Below the pieces are notes generated by a model that made no database searches, had not been told where the DNA came from, and saw nothing but the letters and a program-made list of their open reading frames with translations. A stretch of 34,944 nucleotides of DNA from a virus, in IMG/VR virus record IMGVR_UViG_3300035010_000017, positions 1-34,944 of that record; one strand, 5' to 3'. Shown here one piece after another: positions 7,516 to 16,026 of the stretch. Both the position numbers and the translations under genes were made by a program. How positions within the stretch are numbered: the stretch's first letter is position 1; every line of letters begins with the position of its first letter.

Positions 7516-8539
7516 TGATGTACCCAATGAAGCGTTGTGAGAAGACAATTATGCCGCTGCTTGCCCTTCCCTTAAGTTCCCAAGTTGAGTTGGAAGGGTT
7601 TGTGTCTACAAAGCTGATGCCGAAGAAACTGCTTGGCTCATCGTCGGTGTTTATCGCAGCCCCGGTTACTTCAACGCCATCTCGAAACAACGAAATGCCT
7701 CCATAGGAAACGCCGCTGCCAGCCGATCGCGCGTGAGCATTGCCGGTTACTGTTAGCTGCCCTTCGCTGGCTGAGATGTTCAGAGACACTAGAGTTGTCC
7801 AGCTAGTACCGACGCTTCTGTCGCCTGTTGATGTTGCACCATCTGAGTTGGTGACTTGGCGTATGCCAATCTTCTGCGTGCTGACCGCAAAGTCCTCCAG
7901 CTTCCCGCCGTTGATCGTACCGCCCAGAATGACGTTGCCGTTGATGAGAACGTCGCCAAGGGTCACCGCAATGGCATCCAGCCTTGTGACGTTGATTTTG
8001 TCGGCTGTAATAGCCTTGGAAGCAATCTTAGCGGCAGTGATCGTCCCAGCCGCTATAGCGTCCGCCGTAACCGCGTTCGCTGCGATCTTGTCCGCGGTAA
8101 TCGCATCAGCTGCTATCTTCACTGCGGTGATCGCGCCGGCTTGTATCTTGGCAGCCGATACCGCGTTATTCTGAAGTTCGGTCTCACCCACCGAGTTCGG
8201 CGGCGGTGCCGTCGTGCTTGTCGTTGCGGAAATTCCCGCCGTTGCACTCAGCGGTAAATAGTCGCCCAAATTACCTGACCGGTCGCGCGCACGAACCCAG
8301 TAAAACCGCGTCGTGTTGATCAGCAGCCCAGAGTGGACAAACTGATTGCCGATTGTCTCTCCGACCTTTGTAGCGTTCGCCCGATTGTTTGCCGTGGCCG
8401 ACCATATCTCGAAGCGATCGAGCTGCATGTAGGGCAAGCTGCGGAACTCGGAAGCATCCGCTGCTGTCCAGGCAAGCACAATCTGACCTACTCCGCCGGT
8501 CGCAGTGAGACCAGAGACGACGATATTGCTGTCAGCCAT
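7502..8539 (-). CDS. Central tail fibre / tail-tip protein with FN3 domain and decad repeats
   Basis: A 345-residue protein. Residues about 6-105 look like a fibronectin type III domain (QIVLAWTAADASEF ... FYWVRARDRSGNLGDY). A Thr/Pro linker follows, then six decad repeats at residues about 126-185 of the form A-I-T-A-D-K-I-A-A-x. Residues 186-235 continue as a shaft (VTLGDVLINGNVILGGTINGGKLEDF), and the C-terminal 110 residues form a beta-rich head. FN3 plus ITADKIAA repeats is typical of the C-terminal part of J-like host-specificity proteins. Here it is a separate gene following the tail hub gene. GGGGGTAGGGG is its ribosome binding site. Confidence 0.75.
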   Translation of the reverse strand: MADSNIVVSGLTATGGVGQIVLAWTAADASEFRSLPYMQLDRFEIWSATANNRANATKVGETIGNQFVHSGLLINTTRFYWVRARDRSGNLGDYLPLSATAGISATTSTTAPPPNSVGETELQNNAVSAAKIQAGAITAVKIAADAITADKIAANAVTADAIAAGTITAAKIASKAITADKINVTRLDAIAVTLGDVLINGNVILGGTINGGKLEDFAVSTQKIGIRQVTNSDGATSTGDRSVGTSWTTLVSLNISASEGQLTVTGNAHARSAGSGVSYGGISLFRDGVEVTGAAINTDDEPSSFFGISFVDTNPSNSTWELKGRASSGIIVFSQRFIGYINGKR

Positions 8540-8542
8540 CCC

Positions 8543-10096
8543 CTACCCCCAGACCGTCAGGTCAACTGTTTCGTTGGCCGGGTCTTCCTTGCGGCCGATC
8601 ACCACCATGGGCTTGCCGATGTCATAACCATAGCGAACGAACCGCACGGTCCCGGTCGAGCCGAGCAACATGGCGCTTGCGTTCTCGCGAGCCACAGGGA
8701 TGACGATGACGTCCCGGCGTGTGCCGTATAGAGCTAGGCGCCGTGCCGACTCCGCAGCGGCGTCTGCTGCATTGACCAGCAAGGTCTCAATCACGAGTTC
8801 GGGTGCCAGCGGATGCCGCACCAAAACGGCGGCATTGTCTGCCTTGGCTTCCCGGTATTCAGTAGCCAGATAACCCTTACGATCGTCGCTGAGGAACTGC
8901 CCGACGCGCTCAGCGTCTTGCAATTCCCAAATGCGGGTATGGCGCACAACCACGCGCCATGCGGGCAAGTTTCGCTGCGTGTCCGGATTGCTGAACAGGG
9001 TCAGGTCGTCAGCCAGGATAATATTCTCATCGACCGTCCATGTCGGTGTTCCAGGCGCGGCCATCCGGCCAACCTCGAAAGCGCCTAGTGCATTCGGCAC
9101 CAAATAGCCGCCGATCGACTGCAGCACAGCGCCGATCGCGTCGAGCGCCGAACGCTCATCGGTGATGTAAATGCCGACTTCCTGCGGTGCCACGGTTTGC
9201 AGGGCTGCGAAGGTAGCGGCGTTGATGTTGTCGGACCCGGTAAGGCCGAGCCGGCTGAGCATCCGTTGCACGACCGCGCCGGTCGATCGCAGGGCTAATG
9301 TCGCGCCCTCCGTCACATCGGCCGTGATGCCATAAAACGGGGTAAAGCCGATCCGGAAGAGCCCAAGAGCAAGGCACGTCGCATATTGTCCCGGCCGCAG
9401 TACCGCCGCCTGAAGCGCCGCGGCTGTTGCGTGGTCACCCCTGTTGGTCAGCGTGACGCCACCTTCGTAAGCAACGATCGCCGCAACTGCCCCATCGTTG
9501 ACCTGGTAGATCAGATCAAACGGGTTGACCAAGATCGGCTTGACCACTAGGGCACGACCATAGACCAGCGGCTTGGGCTGGTCCTTCATATCGGCCGTGC
9601 CGTTAACCAGATTGCCGACCAGGCCGCCGCTTGTGGTTGCGCCAGAGTAGCGATTGGTCTGCAGCGCCCGCTCAAGTTCAAGCCGCCGATCATAGAGGCG
9701 CAGGCGCAGCGTCGTCAGCGCCGATGAACCGTCCAGCCCTTCCACTGTCCCGCGAAGGATAGTTTCGGCCGTGCTGAAGCTCGCCTGTGGCCCCGCGATG
9801 CGTTTGATCACCACAGGACGGCCGTCAAAGCCGTAGTCTAGCCAGTTATCCAGCCGGCCTGCAGCATTGGTCAGTTCGATCGCGCCGTAATCAGCTCGAG
9901 ACATGCCCATCGTCCGGCCGTCTTCGAACAATGATCGGGCAAAATAGCCAGGGTCATTGACGTGGTTGGGATAGATGGTGTTCGGCGGGTTGTCTGTTGG
10001 ACCGGTCACATATCCGCAAGACGAGACGCGCAGCGTGCGTGTCCCGGCCCCATCAAAAGCACCGATCTCCAGCAGGAACTCAGAGGCTTGGCTCAT
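8543..10096 (-). CDS. Tail tip / hub structural protein
   Basis: A 517-residue protein from the ATG at 10096; a GTG at 10117 is an alternative. The N-terminus (SEFLLEIGAFDGAGTRTLRVSSCGYVTGP) and the segment GIELTNAAGRLDNWLDYGFDG (here GAIELTNAAG) recur in putative tail proteins of alphaproteobacterial phages. No catalytic motif is visible. Residues about 150-250 contain an NLVNGTADMKDQPKPLVYGRA block, and the C-terminal third has a beta-hub feel (VRYGYDIGKPMVVIGRKED). I infer a baseplate hub or tail-tip role because it is the first large minus-strand gene after the tape measure gene and precedes the fibre genes. Confidence 0.7.
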   Translation of the reverse strand: MSQASEFLLEIGAFDGAGTRTLRVSSCGYVTGPTDNPPNTIYPNHVNDPGYFARSLFEDGRTMGMSRADYGAIELTNAAGRLDNWLDYGFDGRPVVIKRIAGPQASFSTAETILRGTVEGLDGSSALTTLRLRLYDRRLELERALQTNRYSGATTSGGLVGNLVNGTADMKDQPKPLVYGRALVVKPILVNPFDLIYQVNDGAVAAIVAYEGGVTLTNRGDHATAAALQAAVLRPGQYATCLALGLFRIGFTPFYGITADVTEGATLALRSTGAVVQRMLSRLGLTGSDNINAATFAALQTVAPQEVGIYITDERSALDAIGAVLQSIGGYLVPNALGAFEVGRMAAPGTPTWTVDENIILADDLTLFSNPDTQRNLPAWRVVVRHTRIWELQDAERVGQFLSDDRKGYLATEYREAKADNAAVLVRHPLAPELVIETLLVNAADAAAESARRLALYGTRRDVIVIPVARENASAMLLGSTGTVRFVRYGYDIGKPMVVIGRKEDPANETVDLTVWG

Positions 10097-10161
10097 GGAA
10101 GACTCGACTCCGAGCACGGAACTTGCTTCGTTGCATGCCTAAGCATGGGGAGGGCTCTGTA

Positions 10162-10467
10162 TTGGACTTTGAAGAGAAACAACGGCTGGGTGATTTGGCA
10201 GTCCAGATTGCCCAGACAGAGATCCTGCGGCGCTTGGTAGGGCATTATCTCTACGACGCTGACCCGGACACGTTTCGAAGAAGGCTTTCAGCATTCGAAG
10301 CGGCAGTAGTTGAAGACTTAACGTCCAGGACGCATTTCGCGCAGGCGTCGAAAGCCACGAATGAGTATGTCCGCGAAGCGGCTAGCGGGTACGCTTCCCG
10401 CGTTTTGGGAACTATCAACCATGCTCCCCCGGATGACCATGTCCCCACTGATGGTGACGCGACCTAA
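10162..10467 (+). CDS. Plus-strand small hypothetical protein (moron-like)
   Basis: A 101-residue hydrophilic, mostly helical protein (LSAFEAAVVEDLTSRTHFAQASKATNEYVREAASGY read in parts). It has no membrane segment and no recognised family. The start is TTG at 10162, chosen because GGGGAGGG (10147-10154) sits 7 bases upstream; an ATG at 10135 in the same frame lacks such a site. It fills the only substantial minus-strand gap between the tape measure gene and the tail hub gene and runs against them. That is the usual arrangement for an independently expressed moron. Function is unknown. Confidence 0.6.
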   Translation: MDFEEKQRLGDLAVQIAQTEILRRLVGHYLYDADPDTFRRRLSAFEAAVVEDLTSRTHFAQASKATNEYVREAASGYASRVLGTINHAPPDDHVPTDGDAT

Positions 10468-10534
10468 CTGCGCGTCCACCGCACAAACGCTGTGCAAGCT
10501 GCTTGGTGTTTGTTCTGTCATTCTACGTGATCCT

Positions 10535-13500
10535 TCAACCGTTGGAGGCTTTCCGCTGCAGGCGAGCAAGGTCTGTGTCACGTCCGGACTTGCGAGCAGC
10601 GGTACTGACATTCCCAACGGCGCTAACCGTAGCTTGGGCGCCAGCCGCTACTGTCTGCGTCAGGACAGCAAGATCGGCGCGCAAGGCTCGGATTTCGCGC
10701 GCCATGGCACCATTGTCATTGCTAGGCGCAACGCCACGATTCATCGCCTCTAGTTGCGGCCGGAACATGCGCGTTGCCATGGCATTGGCAACGTACTCCT
10801 GCCCATGCACATAGCCGGCGATCTGGCCTTCCATACCGCCTGTGAAGCCGCCCTGAGCATAGCCAGGCATGACCACTTCACCCTTGCCGCGAGCACCATC
10901 GGCAAAGCGCTTGTAAATCTCGGCTGTTAGTCCACCAGCCTTCTGTATTTCTTTTGCCCACCAAGCAGCGCCCCCTGCGTCGGCATCACGGCCAAGCACG
11001 TTTTCATAGAGGCGATCAACCAAGGCCGATGTGCGATCCTGTTGCGCAGTACCGAGCTGTTTGTTGGCGAGTTCCAGTGCCCGGACGGCATCAGCTACCG
11101 ACAACACTGAATTATTGATGTCGATCAGGTGGCCGACCTGGGCATTGAGAACACCGAGCTGCTTCTCTGTTTCAGTTACCTGCTTGGTTGCACGAGCAAG
11201 AGCCTGGTCAAGCGTGGCATCAACCTGCTCCCAAATCCGCATGTAGCCTTCGGAGGTGCCGTAATAGGCGCGCGCCTCTTCCAGGTACTGGCGAGACACG
11301 TTCTCCAGTTCGCCAATGGCGTCCTGATCACCCGCGAGTGCCTTCTGCCGAGTTTCCATGAAGTCTCGCTCCGAGGCCTTCAGGCGGTCGATAGGCGACA
11401 AAGGCGAGATGCCCTGGTCAAAGCGAAGGCTCTGCTTGAAGGCTTCCAGAGAGCGGATGAACTGCTTGTTGCGTTCGATCACCTGATTTAGTGCTGAAAC
11501 TTCAGCATCATAGGCGGCACGCAGATTGCCACGAGCGCGATCAACAGCCTCTTGAGCATCAGCAACAGCCTTGTCCAGACCAGCCGTTCCGAGCGCTCCG
11601 GTCAGACCGGACGCGATGTCAGGGAAAATGGCTGCTAGACGCGCCAGTTCGGCTTCGCTCAGATTGGCTTCATCCGCGATCTTCTGCAGCGTCAGGTTTA
11701 GCTCGGTGAGCGCAAGGCTGCCGTCGGCGCCTAGCTGTTCAGCATCCTTGAGCCTGGTATTGTAGAGTTCCTGTGCGGCAGCGACCTCGTTGAGGTAGCT
11801 ATTGCCCTGCAGCGCGTTGACCGATGCCTGCAGATCCTTTTCGTACTGGCGTGCGAGTGTCGCTGGCAGATTGGCCAGTGCCGCTTCGATCTCCCGGACC
11901 AAGTTGTAGTCTTTGGCCTTCTTGGCCAACCCAATATATTCCTGAGCCTGACGGTTCGCGTCCGCTAAAGCCTTGGCGTAGCCGGAAACCACCTCACCAT
12001 TCATGCTGTCGATGAACTGCTCGATTGCCGGACGGACCTGATTAAGTTTTTCGCGGGCTTCTTTCAGGGCCTTATTTGCGCCGAATAGACCGCCGACGAA
12101 ACCAGCGATACCGCCGATCACCGCTCCGATTGGTCCCATGGCCGCACCCGACAGCGCCCCACCAAGAGCACCCATGATCGGGTTTTGCGTCTGAGCGCCA
12201 ATGCCAAAACCACCAAGACCGGCACCAGCCATGCCGCTTAGGCCGCCACCACCCTTGAGCAGCCCCATCAGGCCATCCTGAGCACCAGCCTCCGTCCCCT
12301 TTTTGGAGCCCTGAAATATGGCATCGAAGATTTTGGTCGAGCCACCAGCGTTGTCATTGGCTGCGTTCGGAGCGCCAAAACTCTCGAACAGCTTGCCCAG
12401 GTTCGCCTGCCCCATCTGAGCAAAGCCGCTGATCAGCTTGTCGAAGAACTCGTCCATATCCTCCATAGGACCGTCGAACAGCGAGCCGAGAGCAGAGCCT
12501 AGCGTGTCCATAAGCACGTCCGAGGTTTCCTCTGCGCGGTCCTCGAGGTTGCGTAGCCCCATGTCGGCAGCAGAAGTCAGATTTGCGATCTCTTTTTCAA
12601 CGCCCTGTATTTGAAAACTGTCGAGCTTGTCCCGGTACTGATCAAGCAGCGACATCAGTTCAGCCGCTTCCTTGCGGGCGTACTCAGCAGGAAACAGCTT
12701 TTCCGCCAGCTTGTCGGCGGTGCTGATGAAGCTGTTGAAGTCGCGCTCGGCATCCTTGAGCGCTTTGGCAGCCCCGCCGGACTTGGCAGCGACTTGATCG
12801 AAGCTGGCACCGGAAGCGGCAAGCTCTTGGTTCATAGCAGCCGTGGCACGAGCAAGCTCATCCTCTGATGCGCCCGCTGCTGTAAGCTGTGCCTGAAGCT
12901 CAGCATAGCGGTCCGAGATACGGGCTGCCGCAGCCTCACGGTCGGCCATACCGCCAATCGCCGCCTGACGTTCAGCCTGCTCGAGCTGCGCCGTCGCATC
13001 GGTGAGCCCTGTAACTTGATTTTTAGCCGCTTCAAAAGCCGAAGTTAGCTCGGCTTCGCGCGCTAGATAGGCGTCGCGGGATAGCGTCAGGCCATCGAGA
13101 GCCTTCTTGCCCTTGTCATACTCTATGGTGGCGGCAGCAAGGGAGTTCTGAGCCTGCTGGGCGGCGGCCACGGCAGGGATCAGGGCCTGCAAGCGCTGTA
13201 GTGAGCCGGCATAGACATTGGCGGCACCAGCGGCAGTGCCGTAGCCCTGAGCCGCTTGAAGTGCGGCATTAAGGGATGCTTGCATGGCGGCTGCGGCGGC
13301 ACGGAGGGAAGCCTCCAGCGCGCGGCTTTCATCTATCCACTCTTGGATGCCGCTGCGGATGGTTCCGAAGTCCTGCAGCTCCAGCCCTAGATTGCTCGCT
13401 GCGGTGCCTGCCTCACTCAGCGCCGCCTCCGCTGCGCGAGCGGCCTCAACGTTGGCCAGCATTGCATCAGCGATGTTGCGCAGCACGCTATCAGGGTTGT

Positions 13501-14569
13501 TCTGGATGAAAGCCTTGAGGCTGAGGGCTAGCCCGTCCAGATCGGGATTTGCGGCCTGGGCAGCGGATTGGATTTCCAGCAGTGCATCACGCTGGGCAAG
13601 CGCCGCTTGCCCGCCTTCCAGCATCAGAGACATCAATGTCTCTTGCGTAGTATTAGTCGCTAAAATCTGCTGGCGCACGGCCGCAAGCGCTTCTGCATAG
13701 GCCTCTTGCTTCTCAACGACATCGCCAGACAGCGCTAGGTTCACCTCCGCCTGGGGAAGTTTCCGGGCTTCATCGCCAGCGCGCTGAGCCGCTTCACGGA
13801 CGCTATCGTACCCCTGGAGGATGGTATCGAGCCACTTGTCGTGTTCCTCCAGAGCGCTTGCCGCTTCCTCCGCTTCGTCCGCTGATGAGGTGAAAAACTG
13901 AATGGCAGCCGCACTTGCTGCAACGAAGCCGATGGTGAGCAGGCTGACTGGGTTGATGATCGAGACAAACGCAGATGCAAGGCCTCGAAGTGGGTTCTGC
14001 ATCGTGTTGAGGACAGAACTTAACTGCGTGCCCTGCTGTAGGGCGATCATGAGCGGGTTCATGCCCATTGCCGCAGTAACGCCGATGTCCTGGAACTGCG
14101 CCGCAATATTGCCAGTGCTGCCCGCCGCATTGTCGTTTGCGGCCGCAAGGCGGTTCATCGCTACGGCTTGCTGGTCGACAGCCTGACTAGTTGCATTGAT
14201 TTGCGTGCGAGCTGCGGTCTCGGCAGCGGCTAGGCGCTGAAACTTGCCCTGAAGCAACTCGGTAGTTTGAGCCATCTGGCCAGCGTTAATATGCCCCACG
14301 TCGAAGGCCCGGTTGACGATCTGCATCTCACGGTCAAGCTGCCGCTGAATCCAGACCATACGGTCGTTCTTTTCGATCAGCCGATCATATGAACCTGCAA
14401 CCGACAGCACCCGCTTGGCCGTGCGGTCGGTCGTTAACGCCATTGCCTCGCCGGTCTGGCCTACGCGGTTTTGCGCATCACTGACCTTGTTCAAATCGCC
14501 CGCGACCTTATCCAGGCCCTGCGACTGACCGCGAACAGTCAGCGTCCGAATGGCGTTCAGTGATGGCAT
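10535..14569 (-). CDS. Tail tape measure protein
   Basis: A 1344-residue protein that sets siphovirus tail length and is the longest gene in the window. The start is the ATG at 14569, with GGAG 6 bases upstream; a TTG at 14593 is less likely. The N-terminal 120 residues are helical, followed by the tape-measure segment NPLMIALQQGTQLSSVL and a hydrophobic stretch near residues 205-230. Long alanine-rich coiled coils cover about 260-740. A glycine-rich hydrophobic patch lies near 760-840 (GAVIGGIAGFVGGLFGANKA). Near the C-terminus there is a DUF4214-like block (LYENVLGRDADAGGAAWW) and the common ending GYVHGQEYVANAMATRMF. It lies directly downstream of the frameshifted chaperones, as expected. 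Confidence 0.95.
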   Translation of the reverse strand: MPSLNAIRTLTVRGQSQGLDKVAGDLNKVSDAQNRVGQTGEAMALTTDRTAKRVLSVAGSYDRLIEKNDRMVWIQRQLDREMQIVNRAFDVGHINAGQMAQTTELLQGKFQRLAAAETAARTQINATSQAVDQQAVAMNRLAAANDNAAGSTGNIAAQFQDIGVTAAMGMNPLMIALQQGTQLSSVLNTMQNPLRGLASAFVSIINPVSLLTIGFVAASAAAIQFFTSSADEAEEAASALEEHDKWLDTILQGYDSVREAAQRAGDEARKLPQAEVNLALSGDVVEKQEAYAEALAAVRQQILATNTTQETLMSLMLEGGQAALAQRDALLEIQSAAQAANPDLDGLALSLKAFIQNNPDSVLRNIADAMLANVEAARAAEAALSEAGTAASNLGLELQDFGTIRSGIQEWIDESRALEASLRAAAAAMQASLNAALQAAQGYGTAAGAANVYAGSLQRLQALIPAVAAAQQAQNSLAAATIEYDKGKKALDGLTLSRDAYLAREAELTSAFEAAKNQVTGLTDATAQLEQAERQAAIGGMADREAAAARISDRYAELQAQLTAAGASEDELARATAAMNQELAASGASFDQVAAKSGGAAKALKDAERDFNSFISTADKLAEKLFPAEYARKEAAELMSLLDQYRDKLDSFQIQGVEKEIANLTSAADMGLRNLEDRAEETSDVLMDTLGSALGSLFDGPMEDMDEFFDKLISGFAQMGQANLGKLFESFGAPNAANDNAGGSTKIFDAIFQGSKKGTEAGAQDGLMGLLKGGGGLSGMAGAGLGGFGIGAQTQNPIMGALGGALSGAAMGPIGAVIGGIAGFVGGLFGANKALKEAREKLNQVRPAIEQFIDSMNGEVVSGYAKALADANRQAQEYIGLAKKAKDYNLVREIEAALANLPATLARQYEKDLQASVNALQGNSYLNEVAAAQELYNTRLKDAEQLGADGSLALTELNLTLQKIADEANLSEAELARLAAIFPDIASGLTGALGTAGLDKAVADAQEAVDRARGNLRAAYDAEVSALNQVIERNKQFIRSLEAFKQSLRFDQGISPLSPIDRLKASERDFMETRQKALAGDQDAIGELENVSRQYLEEARAYYGTSEGYMRIWEQVDATLDQALARATKQVTETEKQLGVLNAQVGHLIDINNSVLSVADAVRALELANKQLGTAQQDRTSALVDRLYENVLGRDADAGGAAWWAKEIQKAGGLTAEIYKRFADGARGKGEVVMPGYAQGGFTGGMEGQIAGYVHGQEYVANAMATRMFRPQLEAMNRGVAPSNDNGAMAREIRALRADLAVLTQTVAAGAQATVSAVGNVSTAARKSGRDTDLARLQRKASNG

Positions 14570-14620
14570 GGATTGCTCCAAGGCAGAAGCCAAGCTAGCT
14601 TCGGTGAAAACGAGGGTAGA

Positions 14621-14887
14621 ATGAGACAGCGCGTAAATCTCGGAACGACGGTCGACCTGACGCCCACTGCAGCCTGGGGCGCGGCGCTGACTATCTTTGG
14701 ACCCGTACTGAGCGGCATCCTCTACTTCCGAATGATCGGCGCTGCAGTCGCTCGCGAGGACGGCACTATCTGGGGATGGCTGCTGCTCGCCACAGCCTTT
14801 GCAAGTTTATTGGGACCGATCCTGATCTTGCTGGGGCTACGGCTCATCACTTCGGGCGAAATCGAGGACATTCAACCACGCCCTTGA
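14621..14887 (+). CDS. Plus-strand two-transmembrane small protein (moron-like)
   Basis: An 88-residue protein with two clear membrane segments: residues about 16-40 (AAWGAALTIFGPVLSGILYFRMIGA) read in parts, and 50-75 (GWLLLATAFASLLGPILILLGL). It ends in a short acidic-polar tail. The ATG at 14621 has GAGGG about 6 bases upstream. It lies opposite to the tail operon, in the gap between the tape measure gene and the chaperone frameshift product, and overlaps the end of the latter by 16 bases in convergent orientation. I infer an inner-membrane moron, perhaps affecting superinfection, but the sequence gives no specific function. Confidence 0.6.
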   Translation: MRQRVNLGTTVDLTPTAAWGAALTIFGPVLSGILYFRMIGAAVAREDGTIWGWLLLATAFASLLGPILILLGLRLITSGEIEDIQPRP

Positions 14888-15629
14888 TCGCCCTTCCGCT
14901 CGGAAACCCACTTAAGGTACTCGCCGTCCATAGCTCGCAAGAGGTCGCGGAAGCGGTCAAACTCATCAAGGACAACGACTCCATACCGGCTGGCATACTG
15001 ATCAATAGCGGAGAACGGGATCGCCCCCGCTCCGCCCAGATTGATCGGCCGGTCGGTGTGCAACTCCCACCATGCTGACCAGACGAAGTTGAGATGATCG
15101 AGCAGTTCTGGCTTAGTCTGGAGCGCTTTCGGCTCTTCGCCGGTCTCCTCTGCCAGGCCTTCCAGAAATTCAGCCTTTTCGCTCCATTCGAGATGCCAAT
15201 GGAGCGCAGCTGTTAGTTTCCCGCTGCTTCCTCAGTCGACGCCATAGCCTCTTCCGATGCCACGGTTGCAGCCCAGACAACAGCATCGCGGAATGGGCGA
15301 TAATCTGGATTGAGCAAGATGGTCTTGGCTGCTGCCTTGTCGAACTTCAGCGGCTTGCCATCGTCTCCTTCAAGGCCATCCCAGTCGATCAACACGGTAT
15401 CGACCAGGCAGGTGACGTTGATCTCGTCCAGCTTGGCCGTGTCAATGATGCGGCCGGCCTTCTTGAACTGACGCGGTGTGGCCTCCACCAACTGGCTGGC
15501 CAGCCGACGATAGTCGCTGTTGCCGATGCCCCGAACCTTCAGGCGCAGATCACCCATCTCTGGGATGTTATCAACCCAGGCGCCCTGCTCTACCTTGGCG
15601 TTGTCAATCTTGGCGTGTCCGAGCTTCAT
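14872..15629 (-). CDS. Tail assembly chaperone gpGT, made by programmed -1 frameshift
   Basis: A fusion of about 252 residues, formed when ribosomes on the gpG frame slip back one base at GGGAAAC (15222-15216), right before the gpG stop TAA. The extension re-reads base 15216 and continues as LTAALHWHLEWSEKAEFLEG to a TGA at 14872. It adds about 114 residues that include FVWSAWWELHTDRPI, IPFSAIDQYASRYG and LRAMDGEYLKW. The T part has no good start codon of its own near its 5' end, and its frame is open right across the slip site. By analogy with lambda gpGT it binds and protects the tape measure protein during tail assembly. The gene lies immediately upstream of the tape measure gene. Confidence 0.88.
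15180..15222 (-). promoter_or_regulatory. Programmed -1 ribosomal frameshift signal (slippery site plus stem-loop)
   Basis: On the minus strand the gpG reading frame is split as G GGA AAC, which is a perfect X XXY YYZ heptamer (15222-15216), followed at once by TAA. After a 9-base spacer, CGCTCCATT (15206-15198 region) pairs perfectly with AATGGAGCG (15188-15180 region), giving a 9-base-pair stem with a 9-base loop. Heptamer, spacing and stem all match known bacterial frameshift stimulators; lambda G/GT uses the related GGGAAAG. Confidence 0.92.
15213..15629 (-). CDS. Tail assembly chaperone gpG (unshifted product)
   Basis: A 138-residue protein read without frameshifting. The N-terminal region (KLGHAKIDNAKVEQGAWVDNIPEMGDLRLKVRGIGN in parts) resembles other phage tail assembly proteins, with a beta hairpin followed by a helical body. 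Its C-terminus ASTEEAAGN is acidic and unstructured, as expected at a G/T junction. The start overlaps the stop of the preceding small gene as ATGA, with GAAGGA about 8 bases upstream. It should be made in large excess over the gpGT fusion, and together they coat the tape measure protein before tube polymerisation. Confidence 0.85.
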   Translation of the reverse strand: MKLGHAKIDNAKVEQGAWVDNIPEMGDLRLKVRGIGNSDYRRLASQLVEATPRQFKKAGRIIDTAKLDEINVTCLVDTVLIDWDGLEGDDGKPLKFDKAAAKTILLNPDYRPFRDAVVWAATVASEEAMASTEEAAGN

Positions 15630-15817
15630 TCTGCGTCCTTCTGTTCTGCCGCGGCTGGCTTCGGCGCCGCCTTGGGCGTGGCGTCTGACGCCAGCCCCTT
15701 GCTGACGATAAGGTCGGCATAGGTGTCTGCCACCTCTGCCTCCTCACCATACGCGAAGTGCCGTTTGCGGCCGTTGGGATAGCCGGTAAACCCGGCCGTG
15801 ACTTTGATCGTCTTCAT
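15626..15817 (-). CDS. Small conserved tail-region protein (63 residues)
   Basis: A 63-residue protein with a short beta N-terminus (MKTIKVTAGFTGYPNGRKRHFAYGEEAEV), a helix (DTYADLIVSKGLAS) and an Ala/Pro/Lys-rich tail. The ATG at 15817 is chosen for its strong AGGAGG site 4-5 bases upstream. Small proteins of this shape, with a GEEAEV turn followed by a helix, are frequent in phage head and tail operons, where their role is mostly unknown. It is translationally coupled to gpG. Confidence 0.6.
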   Translation of the reverse strand: MKTIKVTAGFTGYPNGRKRHFAYGEEAEVADTYADLIVSKGLASDATPKAAPKPAAAEQKDAE

Positions 15818-15825
15818 GGTGCCTC

Positions 15826-16026
15826 CTAGAAGCTCATGGATTTGCAAAGCTCTAAGGCTTGCGTCTCGGTGAACCCCGCTTCAAGATGCGCCAAGTATGA
15901 AGCTCTGCGGAGTTCAGCCAGTGTCTTGGCATTCTCGATCATCGCGGGCAGTTGCCGGCGGAGGGCATCTCCGGCGGCTCTGAGTTCATCTTTGGTCGGC
16001 ATCTCAACCAAGGTGGGGCCGCTCAC
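15826..16026 (-). CDS. Small helical protein, unknown phage family
   Basis: About 66 residues if it begins at the GTG at 16026, which overlaps the stop of the tail tube gene (TAGTG). The ATG at 16002 (MPTKDELRAAG) or a TTG at 16059 are alternatives, and none has a strong ribosome binding site. The body is a run of helices ending in ASYLAHLEAGFTETQALELCKSM, a segment seen in other phage small proteins of the tail operon. Function is not known. The tight packing with its neighbours supports it as a real gene. Confidence 0.6.
   Translation of the reverse strand: MSGPTLVEMPTKDELRAAGDALRRQLPAMIENAKTLAELRRASYLAHLEAGFTETQALELCKSMSF

Noticed and set aside
14872-15063. A separate 63-residue gene downstream of gpG
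   Set aside because: It is only the C-terminal part of the -1 frame extension. The same frame stays open up to the slippery site and has typical chaperone sequence throughout.
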